Assembly: GCA_900542355.1 (NCBI GenBank)
Contig: UQNE01000009.1
Coordinates: 1 to 64,000 of the forward strand
Reading direction: 5' to 3'
DNA from: an uncultured Bacteroidales bacterium
GTDB taxonomy: Bacteria > Bacteroidota > Bacteroidia > Bacteroidales > Paludibacteraceae
Length of the DNA stretch: 64,000 nucleotides
Numbering within the stretch: the first letter of the stretch is position 1; each line of letters begins with the position of its first letter. The position numbers and the translations under genes were made by a program. Positions 8,738 to 17,648 of the stretch are shown here, one piece after another. The notes under the pieces were generated by a model. It had not been told where the DNA came from, did not search any database, and was given only the letters and a program-made list of their open reading frames with translations.

Positions 8738-9919
8738 TTATTTGTACTTTAAGAATGGTTGACTGAACCAATGCTTTGGGGAGAGCGGGGTGCCGTCGGG
8801 GAGAGTGGGGTGTGTGAGTATCTGCACCCAGTCGGGGCGACCTTGGCTGCGGTCTTGCGAGCGGTATTCGTAACTGTTGGGGCAGGCTTTTCCTTTGGTC
8901 AGACCCGTATGCCAGCCTTCGGGGTTAATACACCCTTTTTCCCAGCGGGTGTATGCCCATACCGTCTCCCCCCACCAACGCCACGGGCGTGCCAAGTAAG
9001 CTGGGGTATTGCCCGGATGTACCAACTCGTCTTGGGTGGCAAATCGGATATAGCACTTGTAGAAAAGCATTCCGCGCGGTTGTGGTTGGGGCTGGGGTTC
9101 ACCATACTTGCCCTGTCCCTCGTGGGTACCGTCGGGGTCATTGCGCGAGGCGGAGATATAGCACTTATCTCCTTTCTCATCGCTTACATTCACTACAATA
9201 ACCGATTTATTTACAGCCAGTTGCATACCGCCAAACAGAAAATCGACACCACCTTGCAGTATGCACTTATTGCACAAGACAGACGCCCCTTGGTCGCCAT
9301 AGACTACATCCTGATGACCCACGCAGCGACAGTGGCAGAGGGTGGCATGCGTGGCATGAGCAGTGAAAGAGATGGCGGCTGCACGCTCGATAAATCGCTT
9401 TTGTTGCACCTCGGTAGAACCTGCCCGGCGAGGCCGAACAGGCATCTGCTTTCCGTTGCTTTCCGTGATAATCGTCAGAGAATCTGCTGCTTCTGCCTCT
9501 GATACATATTGGTTAAAAGAGTTTTCAAAGATGATGTGCTCCGCATAGAAATCGGGCGCATCCACTAGTACCGAGGCATTCCAACAGCGGCTGCGTTTGC
9601 CCCCATAGTTGATACGCTCGCCCATAGAGCGATATTGATAGCCGTGCCCATAGTACCAAGTAATGCGAACGGCTTGCTTATCGATATGTAACCCGCTGTC
9701 TTTGAGCGCAATAGATGGATGCCGAGCCGCATTGATAAGGCGTATACCGGGTATATCGATGGTCAGTTCTTCCGTGTAATTTCCCGGGGCAATATAGATG
9801 GTGGTAGTCTCGCCGTTGGCAGCATAGACACTGCGTGCCGAATCGAGTGCTGCACCGATACGCTCCCCTTGTCCTACATAGAGTATCAATGCCAAAAGGC
9901 AACCAAATAGTTGATTCAT
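8738..9919 (-). CDS. Pectinesterase-like protein (CE8 family)
   Basis: Predicted right-handed beta-helix carbohydrate esterase that would demethylate pectin. The 393-residue protein keeps the CE8 hallmarks: a QDVVYGD motif near residue 210 (first catalytic Asp), GGVDFLFGG near 231 (second Asp) and YLARPW near 313 (Arg, usually LGRPW). The N-terminal helix of about 15 hydrophobic residues looks like a signal peptide. It starts 6 nt after the U32-family gene stop, so the two are probably co-transcribed. No pectate lyase or other pectin gene is nearby, which is unusual for a Bacteroidales pectin enzyme. Confidence 0.85.
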   Translation of the reverse strand: MNQLFGCLLALILYVGQGERIGAALDSARSVYAANGETTTIYIAPGNYTEELTIDIPGIRLINAARHPSIALKDSGLHIDKQAVRITWYYGHGYQYRSMGERINYGGKRSRCWNASVLVDAPDFYAEHIIFENSFNQYVSEAEAADSLTIITESNGKQMPVRPRRAGSTEVQQKRFIERAAAISFTAHATHATLCHCRCVGHQDVVYGDQGASVLCNKCILQGGVDFLFGGMQLAVNKSVIVVNVSDEKGDKCYISASRNDPDGTHEGQGKYGEPQPQPQPRGMLFYKCYIRFATQDELVHPGNTPAYLARPWRWWGETVWAYTRWEKGCINPEGWHTGLTKGKACPNSYEYRSQDRSQGRPDWVQILTHPTLPDGTPLSPKHWFSQPFLKYK

Positions 9920-9925
9920 AGTGCG

Positions 9926-11680
9926 TTATATCTTACTGATGAGCATTTGACAGTTCTTGCAGTCGAAGGTAAGTTGCACAATCGTATTGTTGCGCAAGCG
10001 CAGGTATTTCGGTTCGTTGCGCAATGGCGATTGTTTGCGGCAATGTCCCAACTCATTGAGCAGACAGTATCGGCAGGTCATCAGTGGGTGGTCGGTATTG
10101 TGTTGCTCGGCCTGCATTGTGTGGAGCCAATCGGCATCGGTATCGGTGGGGGTAGGACGCACTGCGGGAGCGGGTGCATTGGCAGATATGCGGTGTGCCA
10201 TCAGGTCTTGGCAGACCTCACGCCGCCACTCATTGAGTTGGCTGATAGGGATGAAATAGGGCGTACAATCTACCTCTACTCGGTTAGCCACAAAGGGCGT
10301 ATCACCTAATTTGGTAATCTGAGCCAAGATAGTTTGGGCTGCGCGTTCAGTATTCTTGGCCGGTTCGTGCGGATAGCAGAAGGTCTTTTCTTCCTCTCCG
10401 ATACGCAGTGTGAAACCTTGTTCGCATTCGCGGAAAGCAATATCTACAGGTATCGTTCGTTCGCTATGCAAAGCGCGGATAAACTCGTTATCTTGGTTGC
10501 GATAAAGTGAGGTGGTGCGGCTCTCGCGGAGTAAGGATAGTATGGTAGTGTTGTTGGGGTAGAGCAGGTCGCCCTCTATTCTGTTGATAGCAAAGCCTTG
10601 GTCGCCAAAGCATAGTCCGTCGCCGTTGTGGAGGGTAATGCCTTGGGCTAAACGGATACGGAGCGCATTATGGCGCACTTCTACCGCCTCTCCGACATAC
10701 TCGCCTGTGGACTTAGGAGTGAGCCAATTAGCCATCTTATTGGTACGACCATGCAAGAAATAGTCGATTCCGCCACGGTGGAAAGTCTTGTCGGGCGAAG
10801 GATTGAAAGTGCGGGTATAGCGGTGGGCATTAGGTTGTGCGTCGGGATATAGGCGGTCGAGTATCTGCCGATAATAGGCTGTGAGGTTGGTTACATAGTC
10901 CTCACCTTTGAGCCGCCCTTCTATCTTAAAGGTGGTTACTCCCGCATTGACCAACTCGGCCATATATGCTGAGCGGTCCATATCTTGTAGTGAGAGCAGG
11001 TAGCGTTGGTGTATCGGTGTGCCTTGGTCATCGCATATCTCTTGCATATCTGCATCGAGCAAGTCATATTGCATTCGGCACATCTGTGCGCAGCAACCTC
11101 TATTGGCACTACGGCCGAGCAACTCCTCGCTCATATAGCAGCGTCCCGAATAGGACACACACAAGGCACCATGTACAAAGGCTTCCAACTCGATAGGCTC
11201 TTCGCCTTGGGCTGCGGAGTAGTCTGCCACGGCATCGTGTATGGCGCGTATCTCGTTGATAGTCAGTTCTCGGGCAAGTACAACCCGCTTAAAACCTAAC
11301 TGCTGCAAGCGGATGACCTGTTCGGGGGTGCGGTTATCACATTGGGTAGAGGCATGGAGGCGGATAGGAGGAAGAGAGTAGTCCAAGAGGTGCAGGTCTT
11401 GAATGATGAGAGCGTCCACCCCAATCTCGTAGAGTTGGTGTGCCAATGCTGCCGCAGCGGGGTATTCGTCCTCATGGAGCAGGGTGTTGAGAGTAACGAG
11501 TACTCTGACCCCATAGAGATGAGCATACTGCACCAGCGATTGAAGGTCTGTGAGCGAGTTACCTGCCGCTTGGCGTGCTCCGAACTGCGGTGCACCTATA
11601 TATACAGCATCTGCGCCCGCCTGAATAGCAGCCTTAGCCACCGTCAAGTCGCGCGCAGGAGAGAGTAGGGTAAGTTTCAT
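9926..11680 (-). CDS. U32 family protein (RlhA/collagenase-like)
   Basis: 584 residues. The N-terminal U32 domain (LSPARDLTVAKAAIQAGADAVY onward, about 5-300) contains the SGRCYMSEELLGRSANRGCCAQMCR cysteine cluster (given in parts: SGRCYMSEELLG, NRGCCAQMCR). This cluster is shared with RlhA and TrhP, now known to act in RNA hydroxylation rather than proteolysis. A DUF3656-like middle and a C-terminal CRYC / CKNC cysteine pair set follow. Length and architecture are closer to RlhA (23S rRNA cytidine hydroxylation) than to the shorter TrhP. The specific RNA target is inferred. It is followed at 6 nt by the CE8 gene. Confidence 0.85.
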   Translation of the reverse strand: MKLTLLSPARDLTVAKAAIQAGADAVYIGAPQFGARQAAGNSLTDLQSLVQYAHLYGVRVLVTLNTLLHEDEYPAAAALAHQLYEIGVDALIIQDLHLLDYSLPPIRLHASTQCDNRTPEQVIRLQQLGFKRVVLARELTINEIRAIHDAVADYSAAQGEEPIELEAFVHGALCVSYSGRCYMSEELLGRSANRGCCAQMCRMQYDLLDADMQEICDDQGTPIHQRYLLSLQDMDRSAYMAELVNAGVTTFKIEGRLKGEDYVTNLTAYYRQILDRLYPDAQPNAHRYTRTFNPSPDKTFHRGGIDYFLHGRTNKMANWLTPKSTGEYVGEAVEVRHNALRIRLAQGITLHNGDGLCFGDQGFAINRIEGDLLYPNNTTILSLLRESRTTSLYRNQDNEFIRALHSERTIPVDIAFRECEQGFTLRIGEEEKTFCYPHEPAKNTERAAQTILAQITKLGDTPFVANRVEVDCTPYFIPISQLNEWRREVCQDLMAHRISANAPAPAVRPTPTDTDADWLHTMQAEQHNTDHPLMTCRYCLLNELGHCRKQSPLRNEPKYLRLRNNTIVQLTFDCKNCQMLISKI

Positions 11681-11738
11681 CGTAAGCGTTTTTTCTTACA
11701 ACCTCTAAATTATTAGTAAATAAATAAATCTAATGTCT

Positions 11739-11795
11739 AACGTCCAACAGCCCGCAGGGCGTTCCTGTTTCTAACTTCCAACAGCGCAAGCGTTC
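11739..11795. repeat. Direct repeat AAC(G/T)TCCAACAGC, 34-bp period
   Basis: Two copies (11739-11751, 11773-11785), each followed by a small palindrome (CCCGCAGGGC; CGCAAGCG) and GTTCC. They fill the 128-nt gap between the U32 gene and the SDR gene. No promoter is obvious. Confidence 0.5.
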
Positions 11796-11808
11796 CAACT
11801 TCTAACTT

Positions 11809-12642
11809 CTATTTCTGATACTTACCGATATGCTTCATTACAAAGAATATCAGCCAATCGGGGGTATGTTTGAGCAGGGGAGTGCAGAGGTGGTTGATGA
11901 CGCCCGGCATATCGGCTTTTTTGCCTCGGAACATACTGCGCAATGCGCGTTTTACCAATTTCTCTGGCGGAATAGACACAGTCAGATTGACTGCCAACTT
12001 ACGCAGATTGGGGGCTAACCCGAAGAGTGCGGTATCTACTGCCCCCGGGGTCATCACGGTGATATTCACGCCTTTAGGCTTCAACTCATACCACAACGAT
12101 TTGGAGAAATTGTAGATAAATGCTTTGGTGGCATTGTAGGTCTGAATACCCGGCATAGCCATCCAAGCCGACATCGATGACATATTGAGGATATAGCCTT
12201 TCTTGCGCGGTTTACCGCAGAAAGTCTGTGCTTGCTCTTCCTCTGTGAGTTGGCGGGCAATCATATCCTCACCAAACAAGCGGCAGAGTTTTGCCATCGT
12301 AATGGTGTGCAGGTTGAGCATCAGCGAGATACGCTTCATAGCCGTCTCGCAATAGGGGTTGAAGAAGAACACACCTGCATCGTTGATGAGGATGTCCACC
12401 ACCAAGTTATTGGCATGGCAGTAGGCATATAGGTCCTCCGCAGCGTCCTGCTTGCTGAGGTCTGCATAGTGGGGGATGGCGCGAACATGATACTTATCGG
12501 CTATGTCTTCTGCCACCTTGCGCAGTTTTTCCTCCTGGTTGGAAACCAACAGCAGGTCGGTATGATAATCGCGTGCCAACTGGGTAGCGTATTGCAATCC
12601 GATACCGCTACTTGCACCCGTAACTAAAGATAACAAAGCCAT
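11809..12642 (-). CDS. SDR-family oxidoreductase (hydroxysteroid dehydrogenase-like)
   Basis: 277 residues, NAD(P)-dependent short-chain dehydrogenase. TGASSGIG (about 8-15) binds the cofactor, NDAG follows at about 88, and the catalytic Ser/Tyr/Lys are in NMSSMSAW and YNATK. The C-terminal third (HTPDWLIFFVMKHIGKYQK) is hydrophobic, suggesting membrane association as in 17-beta/3-beta-hydroxysteroid dehydrogenase-like SDRs. It lies 21 nt downstream of the flavin reductase gene in the same transcript. The steroid or bile-acid role comes from context: the family is broad, and the substrate cannot be read from the sequence. Confidence 0.85.
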   Translation of the reverse strand: MALLSLVTGASSGIGLQYATQLARDYHTDLLLVSNQEEKLRKVAEDIADKYHVRAIPHYADLSKQDAAEDLYAYCHANNLVVDILINDAGVFFFNPYCETAMKRISLMLNLHTITMAKLCRLFGEDMIARQLTEEEQAQTFCGKPRKKGYILNMSSMSAWMAMPGIQTYNATKAFIYNFSKSLWYELKPKGVNITVMTPGAVDTALFGLAPNLRKLAVNLTVSIPPEKLVKRALRSMFRGKKADMPGVINHLCTPLLKHTPDWLIFFVMKHIGKYQK

Positions 12643-12663
12643 AAATGATTGATTATGGGTTAA

Positions 12664-13941
12664 CTATTTCTGACTGCTTATTCGCGCTTGCTCCTCCAAC
12701 TTGGCAATTTCTTTTTTGAGGCAGGCAGGTATCTTCTCACCATCCCGCTCCACGCACTCATGGCATTTCATATCGAGCGTGTACATACGCCCGACGCAGT
12801 AGTTGGAGCGACCACAACCGGCGTGGTAGTGAGGATTAGCCTCCACATGTTTCACAAAATCGGGGTCTTTGATCAGCACATGGGCTATCTGGAAGAGGTC
12901 GAAGCCCTCGTCCATAATCGTTTGGCAGTTATCGCCCGATTGCACACCGCCCACATAGATTAGTTTGGTATCGCCCAACTCGTCTTTCAACTCTTGTTGG
13001 AAACGCTTTGCCTGCTCCATGAAGTACAGTTCCCGGAATGGTACGGTAGGAATCATCATCGCCCCGCCGCCACAGAGCAGAGCGGCTTTGAGCCACCAAA
13101 AACTCTTCATCGGCATATAGTGGGCAAGCGTCTTGATAGGCATAGCACCGCCTAAGATACGCATAGGCGAAGCGCTGACCGTACCGCCCGACAGCACGAT
13201 GCCGTGCACTTTGTGCTTGAGTATCTCACGAGCCACACGCAGCCCTTCTTCCATATCGGTACCACGGCGGCAAGCGTCCCACATATTGGTCTTTACCACT
13301 ACCGCCATATCATCTTTGGCATGGAGCATCACCTCATTGAGCACCTCATTCATAAAGCGCACACGGTTCTCGAAACTGCCTCCGTACTCATCGTGGCGAT
13401 GGTTGGTGCGACGGCTGATGAACTGTGAAATCAGGTAGGCATGTCCGGCGTGTATCTCTACACAGTCGAACCCTGCTTCACGGCAGAAGTCCACAGCCTC
13501 GCCGAACTTCTTGACCAACTGTTTGATCTCGCTCACTTTCAGTCGGCGGTGGATAGTCGGTGAATAGAGGTTGAAACCGTTGTCGGCACTCACAGGCATA
13601 CAATGGCAGGTGTAGAAGTGGGTCATATTACCGCAATGCCCCAACTGGATGCTGGCTTTGGCGCCCTCGGCATGGATGGCATCGGTCAGTTTTTTCAGTC
13701 CGGGCAGTGCCTCGGGGCGCACATAGAGTTGCCCGTCGAAACTGACACCGCTCATGTCCACTGCGCAGTATGCTACGGTGGTCATTGCCACACCTCCGTG
13801 CGCCACGCTGACATGGTAGTCGTGCAGTTCTTGCGAGGGGGTGTTGTTGTGGCACATATTCTCAAAGGCAGCCGAACGAATGAAGCGGTTGCGCAGAGTA
13901 ATCGGTCCTAATTGGAAGGGGGTAAAGAGTTTAGATTCCAT
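12664..13941 (-). CDS. NADH:flavin oxidoreductase (Old Yellow Enzyme family)
   Basis: 425-residue FMN TIM-barrel enoate reductase. Visible are LFTPFQLGPITLRNR at the N terminus (flavin strand), the HAGHAYLISQFIS active-site motif with its His pair region, RRTNHRHDEYGGSFENR, and YVGGVQSGDN plus ADVL-like DLFQIAHVLIKDP phosphate-binding loops. The C-terminal CGRSNYC and CHEC cysteines resemble the Fe-S region of dienoyl-CoA reductase/BaiCD-type enzymes but with different spacing. Homologues include bile-acid and steroid 4-ene reductases (5-beta-reductase, BaiCD/BaiH). Flanked by an SRD5A-type reductase and an SDR, so ring-A enone reduction is plausible but not proven. Confidence 0.88.
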   Translation of the reverse strand: MESKLFTPFQLGPITLRNRFIRSAAFENMCHNNTPSQELHDYHVSVAHGGVAMTTVAYCAVDMSGVSFDGQLYVRPEALPGLKKLTDAIHAEGAKASIQLGHCGNMTHFYTCHCMPVSADNGFNLYSPTIHRRLKVSEIKQLVKKFGEAVDFCREAGFDCVEIHAGHAYLISQFISRRTNHRHDEYGGSFENRVRFMNEVLNEVMLHAKDDMAVVVKTNMWDACRRGTDMEEGLRVAREILKHKVHGIVLSGGTVSASPMRILGGAMPIKTLAHYMPMKSFWWLKAALLCGGGAMMIPTVPFRELYFMEQAKRFQQELKDELGDTKLIYVGGVQSGDNCQTIMDEGFDLFQIAHVLIKDPDFVKHVEANPHYHAGCGRSNYCVGRMYTLDMKCHECVERDGEKIPACLKKEIAKLEEQARISSQK

Positions 13942-13966
13942 AATTATGAATTAAGAATTAAGAACG

Positions 13967-14005
13967 AAGAATGGCAAGCCTATGCGGGACAGGTATGCCA
14001 TTCTT
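13967..14005 (-). terminator. Hairpin between 5-alpha-reductase and flavin reductase genes
   Basis: 10-bp perfect stem AAGAATGGCA (13967-13976) / TGCCATTCTT (13996-14005) with a 19-nt loop. There is no good U-tract, so it may act as an mRNA-stability or partial-termination element within the operon. Confidence 0.5.
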
Positions 14006-14016
14006 TATCGTTTTAA

Positions 14017-14820
14017 TTAGTAAATAAACGGAATAATGCGTTTTAGTCTTTTGCGGTTGAACTCGTCGGGGAACTCTTCCTCGTACTTGTGGTAAATCGA
14101 GTTGGCACGCGGTACGAGGTTGCAGCAACTGAACCAGAAGAACAGCAGTCCGGCAGCCGACCAAGTGAGTATGGCAAAGCCGAGCCATTCGGTAATCTCA
14201 CCGAAATAGTTGGCACTGGTAACATATTTGTAAAGACCTTTCTTGGGCAGGTAGTGTTTGGTATCACCGGGTTTGCGCAAGTGGCGGATGACATAATCGG
14301 AATGGAGATTGATAATCATACCGATGAAGAATATGCAGGTACCGATAATGAAACGCGGGTCTTTTACCCAATCGGCAGTGTACAACTCGGGCTGATACTG
14401 CGGAGCGATATGGAAGAGCCAATAGCCTTGTATATAGCCGTTGATTAAGTTCCAAATAACGGACAAACCCATGATTACGAGCGGCATATTGCTCTTGCCC
14501 TTCATAATAAAGGGGAAAATGAATGAGCGTTGGAAATAGTGCAACTCGAAAAGCAACAAGAAAACCCAATAGGGCACATTGCGGGTAACACCGTCATAGA
14601 GATTAAGCGAGCGTGAGTAGAGGAACAAAACCACGATAAACACGGGGGCTTCCATCAGACACCAGCCTACCTTGTTGTTGATAGCAGGACCCCATTTCTC
14701 GGTGCGCATTTTGCCATATCCGGCATCTACAAAATAGAGCGCAATGAAAACTACGAGCCCTATGAGAGCCATTATAAAAAGGAGATTGTTGAAGAACTCA
14801 AGTGTGTAGATATGTTCCAT
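14017..14820 (-). CDS. Steroid 5-alpha-reductase (SRD5A family), membrane-bound
   Basis: 267 residues, polytopic. The C-terminal domain carries the SRD5A signature in order: NLHSDYVIRHLRKPGDTKHY, then GLYKYVTSANYFGEITEW, GFAILTWS, an aromatic helix, and a C-terminal IPFIY. The N-terminal part has WGPAINNKVGWCLMEAPVF, aligning with the region containing the catalytic Glu of the animal enzymes. The family reduces 3-oxo-4-ene steroids to 5-alpha products with NADPH in the membrane. ATG at 14820 was chosen; one at 14841 is also possible. A strong promoter lies 63 nt upstream. The downstream neighbours are an Old Yellow Enzyme and an SDR. Confidence 0.88.
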   Translation of the reverse strand: MEHIYTLEFFNNLLFIMALIGLVVFIALYFVDAGYGKMRTEKWGPAINNKVGWCLMEAPVFIVVLFLYSRSLNLYDGVTRNVPYWVFLLLFELHYFQRSFIFPFIMKGKSNMPLVIMGLSVIWNLINGYIQGYWLFHIAPQYQPELYTADWVKDPRFIIGTCIFFIGMIINLHSDYVIRHLRKPGDTKHYLPKKGLYKYVTSANYFGEITEWLGFAILTWSAAGLLFFWFSCCNLVPRANSIYHKYEEEFPDEFNRKRLKRIIPFIY

Positions 14821-14882
14821 AAAGTGTTGTTTTTGTAGCACAATGCTATGCTAATGGGCACAGAACTGCGCAAATTAGACTG

Positions 14883-14914
14883 CAAAGTTACAAAGAATAT
14901 CTGAGATAGGCAAA
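14883..14914 (-). promoter_or_regulatory. Promoter of the 5-alpha-reductase operon
   Basis: Minus strand -7 TAACTTTG (14883-14890) and -33 TTTG (14911-14914), 20-bp spacing, an exact consensus match. The -33 box directly abuts the EamA transporter stop codon, so the steroid-type genes have their own promoter. Confidence 0.75.
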
Positions 14915-15856
14915 CTAAACTTGTTTTTTGCCAATCTTTTTATTGATTTGGCATACAAAAAGTCCGATGATGATGAAGAGGATGCCTACCCATTTTGCCC
15001 ACGGCAGTTGCTCGCCAAAGAAGAGGAGCATCCAAATAGCGGTGAAGGCGGGGCGCACATTGTTGAAAGCGTTGGTGCGTGTAACGCCGATGACGCGCAC
15101 GGTGTAGCAAAAGCAGATGAAAGCGATGACTGAGGCACCTACTGCCAGGTAGGCTACGGCACCGAGGGCGCGGCAGAGCAGGTCGGGCGAGGTTTGTGTC
15201 AAGCGGGTGAAACCGCTGAAACCGTCGGTGCAGGCGCAGAGGAGAACGAACAGCACCAATGCGGAGAGTTGCACATAGAAAACCACAGATAGCGGGTTGT
15301 AGCGAGAGGGAATACGGCGCAGGACAATGGTGTAGAGTACGGCGGTGGAGACGGCTGCAAAAGCAAAGGCGATACCCCACGGATTGCCGATACTGAAATC
15401 GGACGCACCTACCAAGACCAGCAACAGCATACCCACCGTAGAGATGAGGATACCCAATATATTGAATATGGAGATATGCTCTCGCAACAGTACTGCGGCA
15501 AAGAAAGGTGCTAAGACGGGGCTGGTAGAAAGCAGGGCTTCGGCGATAGTGGGCGAGGAGAGGGCGTCGTAACTATAGGTCTCTAAGATATAGTAGAGAA
15601 ACGGCTGGAAGATACCGCCCAAGATAAACAACGGCAGGTCTTTCTTGCTCGGTTTTTGGAGGGAAAACATCGAGTTTCGCGGTGCACATAAGCCGATGAG
15701 CAACATCAGCAATATGGCGAGCGAAAAGCGCAATACAATCATTGTCATCGGCGGTAAGACGACCAATGCCTCTTTGATAGCAATGCCGGAAGCCGACCAA
15801 ATAAGCATAGCCGTGAGTACGGCAAGGTAGGGGAGAAAGCGTTTCATTGAGCGCAT
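14915..15856 (-). CDS. EamA/DMT-superfamily transporter
   Basis: 313 residues with about ten predicted transmembrane helices arranged as two EamA repeats; the repeat ends show TSPVLAPFFAAVLLREHIS and RPAFTAIWMLLFFGEQL. Drug/metabolite superfamily members export amino acids, metabolites or drugs; the substrate here is unknown. It lies immediately upstream of the 5-alpha-reductase promoter on the same strand, so read-through is possible. ATG codons at 15856 and 15847 are both plausible starts. Confidence 0.88.
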   Translation of the reverse strand: MRSMKRFLPYLAVLTAMLIWSASGIAIKEALVVLPPMTMIVLRFSLAILLMLLIGLCAPRNSMFSLQKPSKKDLPLFILGGIFQPFLYYILETYSYDALSSPTIAEALLSTSPVLAPFFAAVLLREHISIFNILGILISTVGMLLLVLVGASDFSIGNPWGIAFAFAAVSTAVLYTIVLRRIPSRYNPLSVVFYVQLSALVLFVLLCACTDGFSGFTRLTQTSPDLLCRALGAVAYLAVGASVIAFICFCYTVRVIGVTRTNAFNNVRPAFTAIWMLLFFGEQLPWAKWVGILFIIIGLFVCQINKKIGKKQV

Positions 15857-15953
15857 GTGTTGTGCGGGTGTATCGTATTTTTATGCGGGATAGTCCTTAC
15901 TATTTTTTTGGGGGGGATTATTTTGTTTTGAGCAGTCGGTCCTGTTCGGGGAG

Positions 15954-16811
15954 TTAGTCCTGTTCGGGCTTGATGGGCCAACTATTGTGGGTGATACCAG
16001 CCATGCGCTCCATGGTATGGTGCGCCTCTTCGCGCAGTCGCTCCACCTCTTGTCCGCGAGTGGCGGTACGGTCGGGGATGATAGGTGCGCCTATCTCCAC
16101 TTGGAGCAGAGGCAGCGATTTTTTGCCAAACAGGCGATAGATACCGGTGCGCTCACGATAGGTGATAACGCAAGGCAGGAGCGGCATATTGTACTTGTAG
16201 GACATCGAGAAAGCACCCTTTTGGAAAGGTCGGAGCGGTTTGTAGAAATCCCAGCGTGCGGCTTCGGGGAAGATATGGAACCAGTAACCGCGGCGGTGGA
16301 ACTCATCGAACGCCTCGTTGAATTTTTTGATTGCCGTGATGCCTGCCTCTCTCGGGGGAATGGGTACACCGCCGACTACATTGAGGAAAAAATTGTCCTT
16401 GGTGGAGAAATTGGGTGCAAACATCGGGATACGCGTGGTGTGCTTGGCTTTGACGGCAAGCAAGACGCACGGGCAGTCGAGGCGATACATGTGGTTGGCA
16501 ATAGTGATGGCTCCGCCGCTGAGTACATCTTTGTATTTCTTGAGGTTCTCACGCCCTTTGAAACGCAGTCCCATCTGTATGCGCAGTTTGAGTCCGAGTC
16601 CGAACTTAAGCAGCAAATTCCACATCGACCAGTTGAGGAAACGATATTTCAGACTGTTGTTGAGGTACGGATAGTTGGCATCTACAACCACATTACGGTC
16701 ATAAACAGGTTTGTATAGGCGTGCATACGGGTCGTCCTCGGGGTAATCAATGCCCACATCGGGGATATAGACATTCTTTTCGGTTGCTAAATCTTGATAG
16801 CGTTTATTCAT
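15954..16811 (-). CDS. PlsC-type 1-acyl-glycerol-3-phosphate acyltransferase family protein
   Basis: 285 residues. The acyltransferase HX4D motif is NHMYRLD (about 105-111), and the acceptor-binding motif is FPEAARW, a variant of FPEG. A further conserved block is GVPIPPREAG. The family acylates lysophospholipids or related acceptors at the membrane. No long hydrophobic anchor is obvious. The next gene upstream is the HAD phosphatase, 219 nt away across a repeat array, so co-transcription is uncertain. Confidence 0.82.
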   Translation of the reverse strand: MNKRYQDLATEKNVYIPDVGIDYPEDDPYARLYKPVYDRNVVVDANYPYLNNSLKYRFLNWSMWNLLLKFGLGLKLRIQMGLRFKGRENLKKYKDVLSGGAITIANHMYRLDCPCVLLAVKAKHTTRIPMFAPNFSTKDNFFLNVVGGVPIPPREAGITAIKKFNEAFDEFHRRGYWFHIFPEAARWDFYKPLRPFQKGAFSMSYKYNMPLLPCVITYRERTGIYRLFGKKSLPLLQVEIGAPIIPDRTATRGQEVERLREEAHHTMERMAGITHNSWPIKPEQD

Positions 16812-16860
16812 AATGTTTGCTATATTTTGCGGTTTGTTAATAAAACTCGATTGGGATTAA

Positions 16861-16920
16861 GGCGACCTTAGGTCTCGATTAGGTCTCGACAAGACTTCGA
16901 CTAAATGTCGACAAGGTTGA
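16861..16920. repeat. 11-bp-period GTCTCGA array (site 1)
   Basis: Units GTCTCGA at 16872 and 16883 and degenerate ones at 16894 and 16905 are spaced exactly 11 bp apart (AGGTCTCGATT, AGGTCTCGACA, AGACTTCGACT, AATGTCGACAA). Inverted-orientation relatives lie at 45500-45540 and 54311-54358. The array sits in the gap between the HAD and acyltransferase genes. Confidence 0.7.
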
Positions 16921-17030
16921 CTTAATGGCGTTTATATATGTTAATGTTGTTGTGTCCTAAAATAGGTTGACCAAATGTTGTTTTTTGCGCTTATCCGATA
17001 CGATTGGTGATTACCTGCTGCTATTGGTGG

Positions 17031-17648
17031 TTACCCGACGAGGCAGAACTTAGCACCGATTGCCTTTGCGCTTGCGCCATCGGTGTCGGTGCGGTCGCCG
17101 ATGAAGAGGCAGTTCTCGGGGCGTGTATTGAGGCGTTCTGCCACCTGTATGGCACATTCGTGTGCGGGCTTGAGGCCGCCTAAAGCGGGGGCGGAGACCA
17201 CAAAATCGAACATATCGGCGTGCAGACCGATGGCGTACAACTTGCGCTCCACAAAGCCATAGTCGGAATAGACCACCACTTTGAGGTGTCGGTTTCGGCA
17301 ATCGGCAAGGAAACGACTGACCCACGGGCGCGGGCGGTAGTGGCGCAAAGCATGCACCATAGAGGGCATATACTTGCCGAAATACCATGCTCGTGCTATG
17401 CGGGGGGAGAAGAGATGTCCCTTAGCCATCTGCTCGAAGAAGGCTTGGTAGAACTGCTCTTCAGAACCAAAGAACTGCCCGCGCAGGGCTTTGCGCGTTT
17501 TTTGCTCGGCAGCCAATAGGCTGAGCGACAACAGGTTACGCAATACAAGACGCAGCGGCAAATGGTGCTTGTCGTAGAGCGTTCCGTCGAGATCGAGTAC
17601 TACGGCTTGGATGTCGCCTGTGAGCCAATCACTTGTCGGTTGTGCCAT
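17031..17648 (-). CDS. HAD-family hydrolase
   Basis: 205 residues. Motif I is DLDGTLYD (near residue 19-26; nucleophile Asp and general-acid Asp), motif II is VVYSDYG, the motif III Lys is in GGLKPAHE, and motif IV is IGDRTDTDG. A helical cap lies between motifs I and II, as in subfamily IA phosphatases of small phosphorylated metabolites. The ATG at 17648 overlaps the end of the upstream GH3 gene by 20 nt, so the two are coupled. In-frame sequence further upstream is only the GH3 gene read in another frame. Substrate unknown. Confidence 0.85.
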   Translation of the reverse strand: MAQPTSDWLTGDIQAVVLDLDGTLYDKHHLPLRLVLRNLLSLSLLAAEQKTRKALRGQFFGSEEQFYQAFFEQMAKGHLFSPRIARAWYFGKYMPSMVHALRHYRPRPWVSRFLADCRNRHLKVVVYSDYGFVERKLYAIGLHADMFDFVVSAPALGGLKPAHECAIQVAERLNTRPENCLFIGDRTDTDGASAKAIGAKFCLVG

